From: Chloroflexota bacterium
GTDB lineage: Bacteria; Chloroflexota; Dehalococcoidia; SM23-28-2; RBG-16-64-32
DNA length: 6,517 bases
NCBI GenBank assembly: GCA_022561095.1
Contig: JADFRV010000129.1
Coordinates: 1-6,517, forward strand
Direction: 5' to 3'
The notes beneath the pieces were generated by a model. The model worked only from the letters and a program-made list of their open reading frames with translations, was not told the DNA's origin and ran no database searches. Of the stretch, positions 1 to 5,444 are shown piece by piece. Within the stretch, counting starts at the first letter, position 1. Every line of letters starts with the position of its first letter. Made by a program: the position numbers and the translations under genes.

Positions 1-276
1 AGCGGGAGGGTGCCGTGGGTGTTCACCTCGTCGCCGTCGCTGAGCCCGTCGCCATCGGTGTCGGGGTTGAGCGGGAGGGTGCCGTGGATGTTCACCTCGT
101 CGCCGTCGCTGAGCCCGTCGCCATCGGTGTCGGGGTTGAGCGGGAGGGTGCCATAGAAGTTCACCTCGGCGCCGTCGTTAAGCCCGTCGCCATCGGTGTC
201 GGGGTTGAAGGGATCAGTCCCGTAGATGTTGACCTCGTCGAAGTCAGTGAGGCCATCGCCGTCGCTATCGGCGGCG
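1..276 (-). repeat. Tandem 69-bp coding repeat (four visible units)
   Basis: Four head-to-tail 69-bp units occupy 1-69, 70-138, 139-207 and 208-276, each encoding one 23-residue DxDGDG calcium-binding repeat of the exported protein. Units 1 and 2 differ at a single base (G19 versus A88, a Thr/Ile change). Unit 3 differs from unit 2 at about six positions, and unit 4, nearest the signal peptide, is strongly diverged. There are no spacers between units. The array reaches the window edge, so the true copy number is unknown. Confidence 0.93.
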
Positions 277-407
277 AAGGCGGCATCGGCGCCCCCAAAA
301 AGTTCGACGGTGAAAACCGTTCCCGAAATTATGCCGCCGAGGAGAAGGCCTGCCAGCAACGGCACAAACAAGTATCGGCTGACGGCGGGTCTGCCCCGGC
401 TTCTCAT
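1..407 (-). CDS. Exported protein with tandem bacterial TSP3-type calcium-binding repeats (C-terminal part outside window)
   Basis: Read leftward from ATG at 405-407, the frame stays open to the window edge, giving 135 residues of an incomplete protein. Residues 1-45 look like a signal peptide: Arg-rich start (MRSRGRP), hydrophobic core about 12-34, and a likely cleavage site after AFA at 43-45. The mature part starts directly with DSDGDGLTD and continues as 23-residue repeats of the form NPDTDGDGLSDGDEV plus a short GTLPL-type link. The regularly spaced Asp residues match the known bacterial TSP3 Ca2+-binding repeat, so calcium-stabilised extracellular rods are the inferred role. The start is supported by a strong ribosome binding site 7 nt upstream and a consensus promoter. 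The gene lies downstream of, and on the same strand as, the protease gene, but has its own promoter. What follows the repeats (anchor, enzyme or adhesin domain) cannot be seen, so function is unknown. Sure that it is coding and exported; unsure of role. Confidence 0.88.
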   Translation of the reverse strand, partial: MRSRGRPAVSRYLFVPLLAGLLLGGIISGTVFTVELFGGADAAFAADSDGDGLTDFDEVNIYGTDPFNPDTDGDGLNDGAEVNFYGTLPLNPDTDGDGLSDGDEVNIHGTLPLNPDTDGDGLSDGDEVNTHGTLP

Positions 408-414
408 CGCCGCA

Positions 415-424
415 CCCTCCCTCC
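415..424 (-). promoter_or_regulatory. Ribosome binding site of the repeat protein gene
   Basis: On the minus strand this reads GGAGGGAGGG and ends 7 nt before the ATG at 407. It is strongly complementary to the 16S anti-Shine-Dalgarno sequence and fixes the start. The same purine block at the same 7-nt distance precedes the protease gene. Confidence 0.8.
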
Positions 425-452
425 GGCGATTCGCCGGTACACGATGTTACGA

Positions 453-480
453 ATTATACGCCCGCCGCATAGCATGTCAA
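453..480 (-). promoter_or_regulatory. Consensus sigma70 promoter of the repeat protein gene
   Basis: The minus strand carries a perfect -35 TTGACA (475-480) and a perfect -10 TATAAT (453-458) with a 16-bp spacer. Transcription would start near 446, giving a leader of about 40 nt before the ATG at 407. Both hexamers match the consensus exactly, which is uncommon in such GC-rich DNA and suggests strong expression of this gene independent of the upstream protease gene. Confidence 0.85.
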
Positions 481-499
481 GTTTGCGCAGGTTGCGGGG
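475..499 (-). repeat. Shared upstream promoter block, copy 1
   Basis: A 25-bp stretch, including the -35 hexamer and about 19 bp upstream of it, matches 2744-2768 at 21 of 25 positions in the same orientation relative to its gene. The core on the minus strand reads AACCTGCGCAAACTTG. It may be an activator or UP-type site, or the remnant of a duplicated promoter. Confidence 0.75.
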
Positions 500-502
500 G
501 CT

Positions 503-515
503 AGACCAAGGGTCT
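503..515 (-). terminator. Small hairpin after the protease stop codon (weak terminator candidate)
   Basis: AGACC and GGTCT form a perfect 5-bp stem around a 3-nt loop, about 20 nt beyond the protease stop codon (535-537) and just before the next gene's promoter. There is no following T-tract, so intrinsic termination is doubtful. Position is the main argument. Confidence 0.25.
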
Positions 516-534
516 CGTGAAATCCTTGCCGCCC

Positions 535-2688
535 TTACGGGGCGCAGCTCTGGCCGAAGAGGGCAGCAACGGCGATGATATCGTTGATGTCCACAAACCC
601 GTCGGGCGGGTGCGGCGTGATATCGTAGCGCCACGGCGCCGGCGGCGCCGCCTGCACGAACCAGCCCGCAACCAGCACGATATCCGCGATGTCGACGAAC
701 GTGTCGTTGTTGACGTCCGCAGGGTTGGCGTCGTCCGTGGGGTCGTCGGGGCAGCTGTCGCAGGGGTCGGTGCCGACGAAGAACTCAACTAGGTTGCTGA
801 ACCCATCCCCGTCGGGGTCGAGGGCAGCATCATCGGTAAGCGGAGAGAGGCAGGGGTGAGCAGCCTCGTAGGTGTCGGGAATACCATCGCCGTCCGAATC
901 AACGGGCGTGGGTGTGGGGGTGGGGGGCGTAGCTGTAGCCGTAGCCGTTGGTGTAGCCGTTGCCGTCGCCGTAGCCGTCGCTGTTAGAGTAGGGGTGGAC
1001 GTGGCGGTCGCTGTTGGCGTTGGCGTGGGTGTAGTGGAGCAGCCGCTGACGGCGCTGCCGGCGTTGATACGACCATGGGCCCAGAAGCTGCCGGTGCCAG
1101 GGATGTTGTCAGCGGTGGCCTCAATGCGGCTGCGGACGCTGCTGGCGCCGGTGCCGTGGCAGGTGGCCCAGACCAAGGCAGCCTCCCCGGCCACGAAGGG
1201 CGTGGCCATGGAGGTGCCGTTCTTCGCAGCGTAGCCGCTCACGACCACCATCTTCAGGGTGGTCGGTCCCTGATTGATCTTGTTGACAAGGTCCTCACCA
1301 TCGGCCTGGGAGACGGAGACGGCGGGCAGCCAGTCGCCAGCCGAGCCCAGGGTGCCGTAGAAGTTGCCACTTAGGTTGTTGTAGATGACCGCCCCGACGC
1401 AGCCGTCGTCCTTGGCGTTCGTCACCTTCAGCGCGAATGTGAAGTCGCCCCGCTGGATCACGGCGATCTTCCCGGTACAGTCGATGGATGCGAAGTCGGA
1501 TGTGCTGCCCAGGCCAGCGTTCACCGCTGCGGCCTCGAGCCCTGCGGTCGCTGTCGTTCCGGAGTATATGAGCGGGATGGCATCCCGCTCCAGGTTGGAG
1601 GCGCTGGTAATGAATAATTTCCCCAGGGTGTCAGGCCCCGGCGGCACGGTGGAGACGATGCCTACACCCGGCGCCGCCACGTCCACCCAACTGCCGTAGT
1701 TGGAGAAGCTGGCCTTCTGATCAAGGTTGTCCGTTGCTGCCACGGCGATACAGTTGGTGTAGGCAGATGGGTAGTGATTCTGGGTGCTGCCGTTGTTGCC
1801 GGCGGCACAGGCCAGCACCACCCCCTGGCCCCAGGCGTAGTCCACCGCGTTCTTCAGAGTCTGAGAGGGGGTGGTCCCGCCCAGGCTCAGGTTGATCACC
1901 TGGGCGCCGTTGTCGGCTGCCCAGGTGATGCCGTTGGCGATGCCGCTATAGCTGCCGGACCCTGTGTCGCCCAGCACCTTCCCGTTCATGAGGAGGGCGC
2001 CGGAGGCAACGCCGTGAACGCCCACATCGTTGGCCGCGGCGGCAGCGATGCCGGCCACATGGGTGCCGTGCCCGTAGATGTCATCCGCGGTGGCGCTGGA
2101 CGAGAAGTTCGCCTCTGCGACGACCCTGGCCGCTGTGATGTCCTCGTGGCTCTTTCTGATGCCGGTGTCCAGAACCGCGATCTTGATTCCGCCACCGGTT
2201 GTCACAGCCCAGGCCTCCGGTGCATCGATGTCCGCATCGGGGGTACCGCCAAGCTGACCCGTGTTATGCAGGCCCCACTGAGTGGGGAAGAAGGGGTCGT
2301 CCAGAGCGTTGGCGATGCCGTTGAGCTCGGCATACTCGACGTTGGGATTACGCTGATAAACTGGAAGCCGCCCGACAGCTTCGCCCGGCCCTACATTAAC
2401 GACCTGTACACCGAGGGCACGAATCTCACCGACCACCAGTCCACCAGCTTGCCTGTGGGCCTCTAAGATGAGTTCGGCCCGAGTGGCCGGGAGGAATTTA
2501 ACCAAGATTTCGTCGTCCACATAGCTACCCGTCTGGGCCACCACCTCCTGGACGAGGGCAGGCACATCCAGCGGGGCCTCCGAGACTCGAGCCTGCCCGG
2601 GGGACGCGCTGACGGGCACCAAACCGAGCAGCGCCACCACGAGCGCCAGCACGGTCAGTGCCAGCAACCGGCTGCGCAGATGTTTCGT
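535..2688 (-). CDS. Secreted subtilisin-like (S8) serine protease with PA insert, Thr/Pro linker and dockerin-like C-terminus
   Basis: Extracellular endopeptidase of about 717 residues, numbered here from the proposed start. Residues 1-28 are a signal peptide (KHLRSR, hydrophobic core, likely cut after VSA). About 55-127 is a propeptide-like region (DDEILVKFLP...NPNVEYAELN). The S8 domain follows (QWGLHNTGQ), with catalytic Asp174 (VLDTG), His207 (GHGTHVAG), oxyanion Asn298 (AAGNNG) and Ser493 (NGTSMATPF), all intact. A PA domain of about 130 residues is inserted between Asn298 and Ser493, as in known lactocepin/Vpr-type subtilases. Residues 553-595 are a Thr/Pro/Ala linker, then a DSDGDG repeat region, then a dockerin-like pair of Ca2+ loops at about 658-703. 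The start is unusual. The in-frame GTG at 2757 lies at the -35 of the promoter, whereas ACG at 2686-2688 sits 7 nt after a strong RBS and exactly where the neighbouring gene has ATG. If ACG is not used, the TTG at 2665-2667 is the next option. Substrate unknown. Confidence 0.93.
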   Translation of the reverse strand, partial: TKHLRSRLLALTVLALVVALLGLVPVSASPGQARVSEAPLDVPALVQEVVAQTGSYVDDEILVKFLPATRAELILEAHRQAGGLVVGEIRALGVQVVNVGPGEAVGRLPVYQRNPNVEYAELNGIANALDDPFFPTQWGLHNTGQLGGTPDADIDAPEAWAVTTGGGIKIAVLDTGIRKSHEDITAARVVAEANFSSSATADDIYGHGTHVAGIAAAAANDVGVHGVASGALLMNGKVLGDTGSGSYSGIANGITWAADNGAQVINLSLGGTTPSQTLKNAVDYAWGQGVVLACAAGNNGSTQNHYPSAYTNCIAVAATDNLDQKASFSNYGSWVDVAAPGVGIVSTVPPGPDTLGKLFITSASNLERDAIPLIYSGTTATAGLEAAAVNAGLGSTSDFASIDCTGKIAVIQRGDFTFALKVTNAKDDGCVGAVIYNNLSGNFYGTLGSAGDWLPAVSVSQADGEDLVNKINQGPTTLKMVVVSGYAAKNGTSMATPFVAGEAALVWATCHGTGASSVRSRIEATADNIPGTGSFWAHGRINAGSAVSGCSTTPTPTPTATATSTPTLTATATATATATPTATATATPPTPTPTPVDSDGDGIPDTYEAAHPCLSPLTDDAALDPDGDGFSNLVEFFVGTDPCDSCPDDPTDDANPADVNNDTFVDIADIVLVAGWFVQAAPPAPWRYDITPHPPDGFVDINDIIAVAALFGQSCAP
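550..717 (-). other. Dockerin-like double calcium-loop domain of the protease
   Basis: The last roughly 60 residues contain two dockerin-type loops. The first, DVNNDTFVDIAD, fits the D-x-N-x-D-x-x-V-D-x-x-D pattern exactly. The second has the same residues but with about three extra residues (TPHPP) before DGFVDIND. Each loop is followed by a hydrophobic helix-like stretch (IVLVAGWF; IIAVAALFG). In known dockerins this fold binds a cohesin partner. No cohesin is visible here, so the partner is unknown. Confidence 0.72.
904..1032 (-). repeat. Low-complexity Thr/Pro/Ala linker repeat in the protease
   Basis: About 43 residues made almost wholly of TPTP, TATA and TPTA steps join the catalytic domain to the calcium-binding tail. 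The DNA is a degenerate hexamer repeat (GTAGCC/GTTGCC and relatives on the plus strand), prone to slippage and length variation. Such linkers are typical of multi-domain exported enzymes, and the Thr residues are possible O-glycosylation sites (inference). Confidence 0.88.
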
Positions 2689-2695
2689 GCCTGCA

Positions 2696-2704
2696 CCCTC
2701 CCTT
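2696..2704 (-). promoter_or_regulatory. Ribosome binding site of the protease gene, followed by ACG
   Basis: The minus strand reads AAGGGAGGG and is followed after exactly 7 nt by ACG (2686-2688), which begins the codons for a typical signal peptide (KHLRSRLLAL). No ATG, GTG or TTG lies in frame at a normal distance. This site is the main reason for placing the start at 2688 rather than at the GTG at 2757. Confidence 0.72.
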
Positions 2705-2722
2705 CGCGTTAGCGGTGCCCCA

Positions 2723-2749
2723 ATTATACGCCATCCGACAGTGTGGCAA
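2723..2749 (-). promoter_or_regulatory. Sigma70-type promoter of the protease gene
   Basis: The minus strand carries -35 TTGCCA (2744-2749, 5 of 6 consensus) and a perfect -10 TATAAT (2723-2728) with a short 15-bp spacer. Transcription would start near 2716, about 28 nt before the proposed ACG start. The short spacer suggests that it is weaker than, or more dependent on an activator than, the neighbouring gene's promoter. Confidence 0.72.
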
Positions 2750-2768
2750 GTTTGCACAGGTTATGGGG
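2744..2768 (-). repeat. Shared upstream promoter block, copy 2
   Basis: This is the partner of the block at 475-499, with 21 of 25 positions identical and the same placement relative to the -10. It lies in the divergent region between the protease gene and pdxS, with its edge 13 bp from the proposed pdxS -35, so a protein bound here could in principle affect both genes. Confidence 0.75.
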
Positions 2769-2781
2769 CCTCTGACTACGT

Positions 2782-2810
2782 TTGCTCCTCGCCGTTTCTG
2801 TCCCTATACT
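2782..2810 (+). promoter_or_regulatory. Promoter of pdxS
   Basis: The -35 TTGCTC (2782-2787) and -10 TATACT (2805-2810) are separated by an ideal 17-bp spacer. Transcription would start near 2817 and leave a leader of about 20 nt, too short for a riboswitch or attenuator. It diverges from the protease promoter, with the two -35 boxes about 32 bp apart. Confidence 0.6.
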
Positions 2811-2820
2811 GAACACACTT

Positions 2821-2828
2821 GGAGGTGA
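2821..2828 (+). promoter_or_regulatory. Ribosome binding site of pdxS
   Basis: GGAGGTGA is a near-perfect Shine-Dalgarno sequence ending 8 nt before ATG at 2837. It decides the start. A TTG six codons upstream (2819-2821) overlaps this site and can be excluded. Confidence 0.88.
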
Positions 2829-2836
2829 GCCCCCAC

Positions 2837-3724
2837 ATGGCTGTCGAGACCGGCACTATTACCGTCAAACGCGGCCTGGCCCAGATGCTCAAGGGCGGCG
2901 TCATCATGGACGTCGTCACCCCGGAGCAGGCCAAGATCGCCGAGGACGCCGGCGCCTGCGCCGTCATGGCGCTGGAGCGCGTCCCCGCGGACATCCGCGC
3001 CGCCGGCGGCGTTGCCCGCATGGCCGACCCGGAGATCATCGCGCGCATCATGGACACGGTCTCCATCCCCGTCATGGCCAAGTGCCGCATCGGCCACTTC
3101 GTGGAGGCGCAGGTGCTGCAGGCGTTGGGCGTCGACTACCTCGACGAATCCGAGGTCCTCACCCCCGCCGACGAGGCGCACCACATCAACAAGCATCCGT
3201 TCAAGATCCCCTTCGTCTGTGGCTGCCGCGACCTGGGCGAGGCGCTACGCCGCATCGGCGAGGGCGCGGCGATGATTCGTACCAAGGGCGAGGCCGGCAC
3301 CGGCGACATCGTGGAGGCCGTCCGCCACATGCGTGCCGTCTGGGACGGCATCCGCCGGCTCCAGTCACTCCCCGAGGAGGAGCTGCCGGCGGAGGCGAAG
3401 ACCCTAAACGCCCCGCTGGAGCCTCTCAAGGAGACGCGTGAGCTGGGCCGCCTTCCGGTCGTGAACTTCGCCGCCGGCGGCGTCGCCACCCCCGCCGACG
3501 CCGCCCTCATGATGCAGCTTGGCGCCGACGGCGTGTTCGTCGGCTCCGGCATCTATAAGTCGGACGACCCCGCGCCCCGCGCCCACGCCATCGTCAGGGC
3601 CGTGACCAACTACAACGACCCGGCCATCCTGGCCGAAGTCTCGCGCGGACTGGGAGAGCCGATGAAGGGGCTTGCCGCCAAGGGCTTGAGTCAAGAAGAG
3701 CTGCTGGCCACCCGCGGCTGGTAG
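2837..3724 (+). CDS. pdxS: Pyridoxal 5'-phosphate synthase, synthase subunit PdxS
   Basis: PdxS condenses ribose 5-phosphate, glyceraldehyde 3-phosphate and ammonia into pyridoxal 5'-phosphate in the cytoplasm. The ammonia comes from the glutaminase PdxT, and the known complex has twelve of each subunit. The protein has 295 residues, the usual family length. It shows the hallmark stretches KRGLAQMLKGGVIMDVV near the start, ALERVPADIRAAGGVARM, MAKCRIGHF, RTKGEAGTGDI and FVGSGIYKS. The key residues are present: Asp25, Lys82 and Lys150, matching Asp24, Lys81 and Lys149 of the Bacillus enzyme, plus the RRI arginines at 138-139. The start at 2837 is set by the GGAGGTGA site. It has its own promoter and lies 161 bp before pdxT. 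The sequence is complete with no frameshift. Confidence 0.98.
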   Translation: MAVETGTITVKRGLAQMLKGGVIMDVVTPEQAKIAEDAGACAVMALERVPADIRAAGGVARMADPEIIARIMDTVSIPVMAKCRIGHFVEAQVLQALGVDYLDESEVLTPADEAHHINKHPFKIPFVCGCRDLGEALRRIGEGAAMIRTKGEAGTGDIVEAVRHMRAVWDGIRRLQSLPEEELPAEAKTLNAPLEPLKETRELGRLPVVNFAAGGVATPADAALMMQLGADGVFVGSGIYKSDDPAPRAHAIVRAVTNYNDPAILAEVSRGLGEPMKGLAAKGLSQEELLATRGW

Positions 3725-3768
3725 CGGTCCCTTCGGCTAAGACGAATCTGACGCAGGGATGGCTTGTT

Positions 3769-3784
3769 CCTCCGACAATGGAGG
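3769..3784 (+). terminator. Small hairpin downstream of pdxS (weak terminator candidate)
   Basis: CCTCC and GGAGG form a perfect 5-bp stem around the loop GACAAT, 45 nt after the pdxS stop codon. The following bases (TTCTGG) are not a real T-tract, so it may only slow or partly stop transcription, or protect the pdxS mRNA end. Confidence 0.3.
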
Positions 3785-3846
3785 TTCTGGAGACGCCGCT
3801 ACAATATGCTGTCTACGTGCATCTGTGGCTAATTTAGACCATAGGG

Positions 3847-3875
3847 TCGTGAATACATCCGACACGCGATAGAAT
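3847..3875 (+). promoter_or_regulatory. Possible promoter just upstream of pdxT
   Basis: A -10-like TAGAAT (3870-3875) lies 17 bp after a poor -35 TCGTGA (3847-3852). Transcription would start near 3882, only a few bases before the GTG at 3886, giving an almost leaderless mRNA. This would fit the lack of a good ribosome binding site there. A second -10-like TACAAT at 3800-3805 has no convincing -35. Confidence 0.35.
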
Positions 3876-3885
3876 AGAAGCTGAA

Positions 3886-4512
3886 GTGACAACCATAGGA
3901 GTCCTCTCCCTCCAGGGCGATTTCGTCGAACATCAAGCCGTCCTTCGCCGCCTCAGCACCGACGTGCGGCAGGTCCGCACGCCCGATGGCCTGCGCGACC
4001 TGGACGGCCTGATCATGCCCGGCGGCGAGAGCACCACCTTCTGCCGCCTGATACAGGACTTCAACCTCTACGACCCGCTGCGGGCCGTGATCAAGAGCGG
4101 CCTCCCAGTCTGGGGCACATGTGCCGGCCTCATCATTCTCGCCCAAAGGGCCAGTGACCTGGATTTCCCCACCCTGGGCGCACTGGACATCACAGTGCGG
4201 CGCAACGCGTACGGCCGCCAGGTGGACAGCTTCGAGACCAACCTCTCCATCCCGGCCATCGCTGACGGATCGTCCCGGCCCTTCCACTCTGTGTTCATCC
4301 GCGCCCCCGTCATTGAGGAGGTTGGCGACGGCGTCGAGGTGTTGGCTCACCTGCCTGCGGACGCCGGACCTGCGGCCGCAAGCCCGGTAGCCCTGCGACA
4401 AGGCCCGTTCATCGCCACCAGCTTTCACCCCGAGCTCGCGGACGACGATCGCTTCCACCGCTACTTTCTGGACATCGTCCGGCAGCAAGGGAGAGGGTAC
4501 ACTCCAAAATGA
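3886..4512 (+). CDS. pdxT: Pyridoxal 5'-phosphate synthase, glutaminase subunit PdxT
   Basis: PdxT hydrolyses glutamine and channels the ammonia to PdxS; it is a class I (triad) glutamine amidotransferase. The protein has 208 residues, slightly longer than the usual 190-200 because of a small insertion near 155-170 (DAGPAAASP). Family motifs are clear: IGVLSLQGDFVEH at the start, LIMPGGESTTF at 42-52, nucleophile Cys79 in VWGTCAGL, RNAYGRQVDSFE, FIRAPVIEE, and catalytic His181 and Glu183 in SFHPEL. Start: GTG at 3886 gives MTTIGVL, just as long as known PdxT N-termini, but only a weak purine stretch (GAAG) precedes it. Its stop codon overlaps the next gene by 4 bp (ATGA at 4509-4512). The 161-bp gap from pdxS holds a hairpin and a possible separate promoter. 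Confidence 0.97.
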   Translation: MTTIGVLSLQGDFVEHQAVLRRLSTDVRQVRTPDGLRDLDGLIMPGGESTTFCRLIQDFNLYDPLRAVIKSGLPVWGTCAGLIILAQRASDLDFPTLGALDITVRRNAYGRQVDSFETNLSIPAIADGSSRPFHSVFIRAPVIEEVGDGVEVLAHLPADAGPAAASPVALRQGPFIATSFHPELADDDRFHRYFLDIVRQQGRGYTPK

Positions 4513-5441
4513 GCCGCGCCCGGCACCCGCTGCCCACCGACCTCGTGGCCCTGATCACCCACGACGGACGCGTCTACCCCAACGAAGCAAAGACCTGGGA
4601 TCGCATGGGCGCGGACGACAGTGGCCCGCATCCGCTCGGCACCGCCCTGGAGCAGTGGCTCTCCTTCGCCACCGGCAAACACACCTGGGTGAACGTCCAT
4701 GGCGCCACGATTCGCGGCCTCGTCTCCGCTCGTCGACGTGCTAAACGTACCGCATGGGAAGTCGACTGCCTGATCAACGCCGACGCTGACCAGTCCATAT
4801 CCGGCTCGCTCCTGGATCGGATGGCAGCAGATATCGCCGGGCAGGGAGCCGAACGCGTCTTCCTGCGCCTGGCAGCCGACAGCTGCGTCGTGGAGATCGC
4901 CCGTGGCACCGGCTTCTTCACCTACGCCGCGGAAACCCTGTACCGCGCTGAAAACCCCCCGTCAGTCGAAGACCCCGGCCTGCCGCTGCGAGCCGCATCC
5001 AGAGCCGACGCTTTCGGCATCTACCAGCTATACAACGCAGTGACACCAGCCAACGTGCGCGCCATTGAGGGCCTCACCTTCCGGGAGTGGCAGGCCGCTC
5101 ACGAGCCCTGGGGTGGAAACCCCAGCGACCTCGTATTGGAGGAAGACGGCCTCATCATCGCTTGGCTGAGGCTGCTGCGCGGCAATGAGGGGCGCTTCGC
5201 CATGCTTGTGCACCCGCAGCGCCGCGACGCGGACGCCTTCCTGCACACGGCGCTGGCCCGCCTGAAGGGCTCTGCGACGATCCTCTGCCTCGCCTCCTCT
5301 CAGGGCGACTCGCTGTCAGGCCATCTGCGAGAGCTCGGCTTCTCCCCCGCAGGCGACTACACATCGATGGCGAAGCGGCTCGCCAAACACGCTGGAGAGC
5401 TGGCGGCGAAGACGATAGGCACTACCGTAACTGCGAGCTGA
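4509..5441 (+). CDS. Tandem GNAT-fold protein, putative N-acetyltransferase
   Basis: A 310-residue soluble protein with no signal peptide or membrane segment. It appears to hold two GNAT-like lobes. The first (about 64-146) has strands then SLLDRMAADIAGQGAERVFLRL and ends in ARGTGFFTYAAETLYR, the typical GNAT 'neighbour-residue plus GF..Y' ending. The second (about 160-293) contains LIIAWLRLLRG, MLVHPQRRDADAFLHTAL and HLRELGFSPAGDYTSMAKRL. The acetyl-CoA P-loop (Q/R-x-x-G-x-G/A) is degenerate in both: QSISGS at 95-100 and RRDADA at 238-243, so catalysis is uncertain. Its ATG overlaps the pdxT stop codon (ATGA), and a purine run AAGGGAGAGG ends 12 nt upstream, so it is likely translationally coupled. 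It is followed after 3 nt by the ATPase gene. Substrate unknown; family call is from fold-like pattern only. Confidence 0.75.
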   Translation: MSRARHPLPTDLVALITHDGRVYPNEAKTWDRMGADDSGPHPLGTALEQWLSFATGKHTWVNVHGATIRGLVSARRRAKRTAWEVDCLINADADQSISGSLLDRMAADIAGQGAERVFLRLAADSCVVEIARGTGFFTYAAETLYRAENPPSVEDPGLPLRAASRADAFGIYQLYNAVTPANVRAIEGLTFREWQAAHEPWGGNPSDLVLEEDGLIIAWLRLLRGNEGRFAMLVHPQRRDADAFLHTALARLKGSATILCLASSQGDSLSGHLRELGFSPAGDYTSMAKRLAKHAGELAAKTIGTTVTAS

Positions 5442-5444
5442 CTC

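Noticed and set aside
1..276. CRISPR-like direct repeats
   Set aside because: The 69-bp units are contiguous without unique spacers, keep codon phase, and translate to a known calcium-binding repeat.
15..578. Open plus-strand frame, very Val/Gly-rich, across the repeat region
   Set aside because: It is the antisense shadow of the DxDGDG repeats on the minus strand. It crosses the minus-strand promoter and has no RBS, while the minus frame has a signal peptide, RBS and a recognised repeat family.
872..1234. Plus-strand frame with long Val/Ala alternation
   Set aside because: This is the antisense of the protease's Thr/Pro/Ala linker; low complexity explains the open frame.
1774..2466. 230-codon plus-strand frame opposite the protease catalytic domain
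   Set aside because: The minus frame carries the full catalytic triad of an S8 protease. The plus frame shows no recognisable motif and arises from high GC content.
2689..2757. GTG at 2757 as protease start, adding 23 N-terminal residues
   Set aside because: These codons overlap the -35, the -10 and the RBS, and would put an uncharacteristic segment before an otherwise complete signal peptide.
2819..2836. TTG at 2819 as pdxS start
   Set aside because: It overlaps the GGAGGTGA ribosome binding site. ATG at 2837 has ideal spacing and gives the normal family length.
2811..2836. PLP-responsive riboswitch or attenuator before pdxS
   Set aside because: The predicted leader is only about 20 nt and is mostly the ribosome binding site, so there is no room for a structured RNA.
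3829..4488. 219-codon minus-strand frame opposite pdxT
   Set aside because: The plus strand encodes an intact PdxT with all catalytic residues; the antisense frame has no RBS or recognisable motif.
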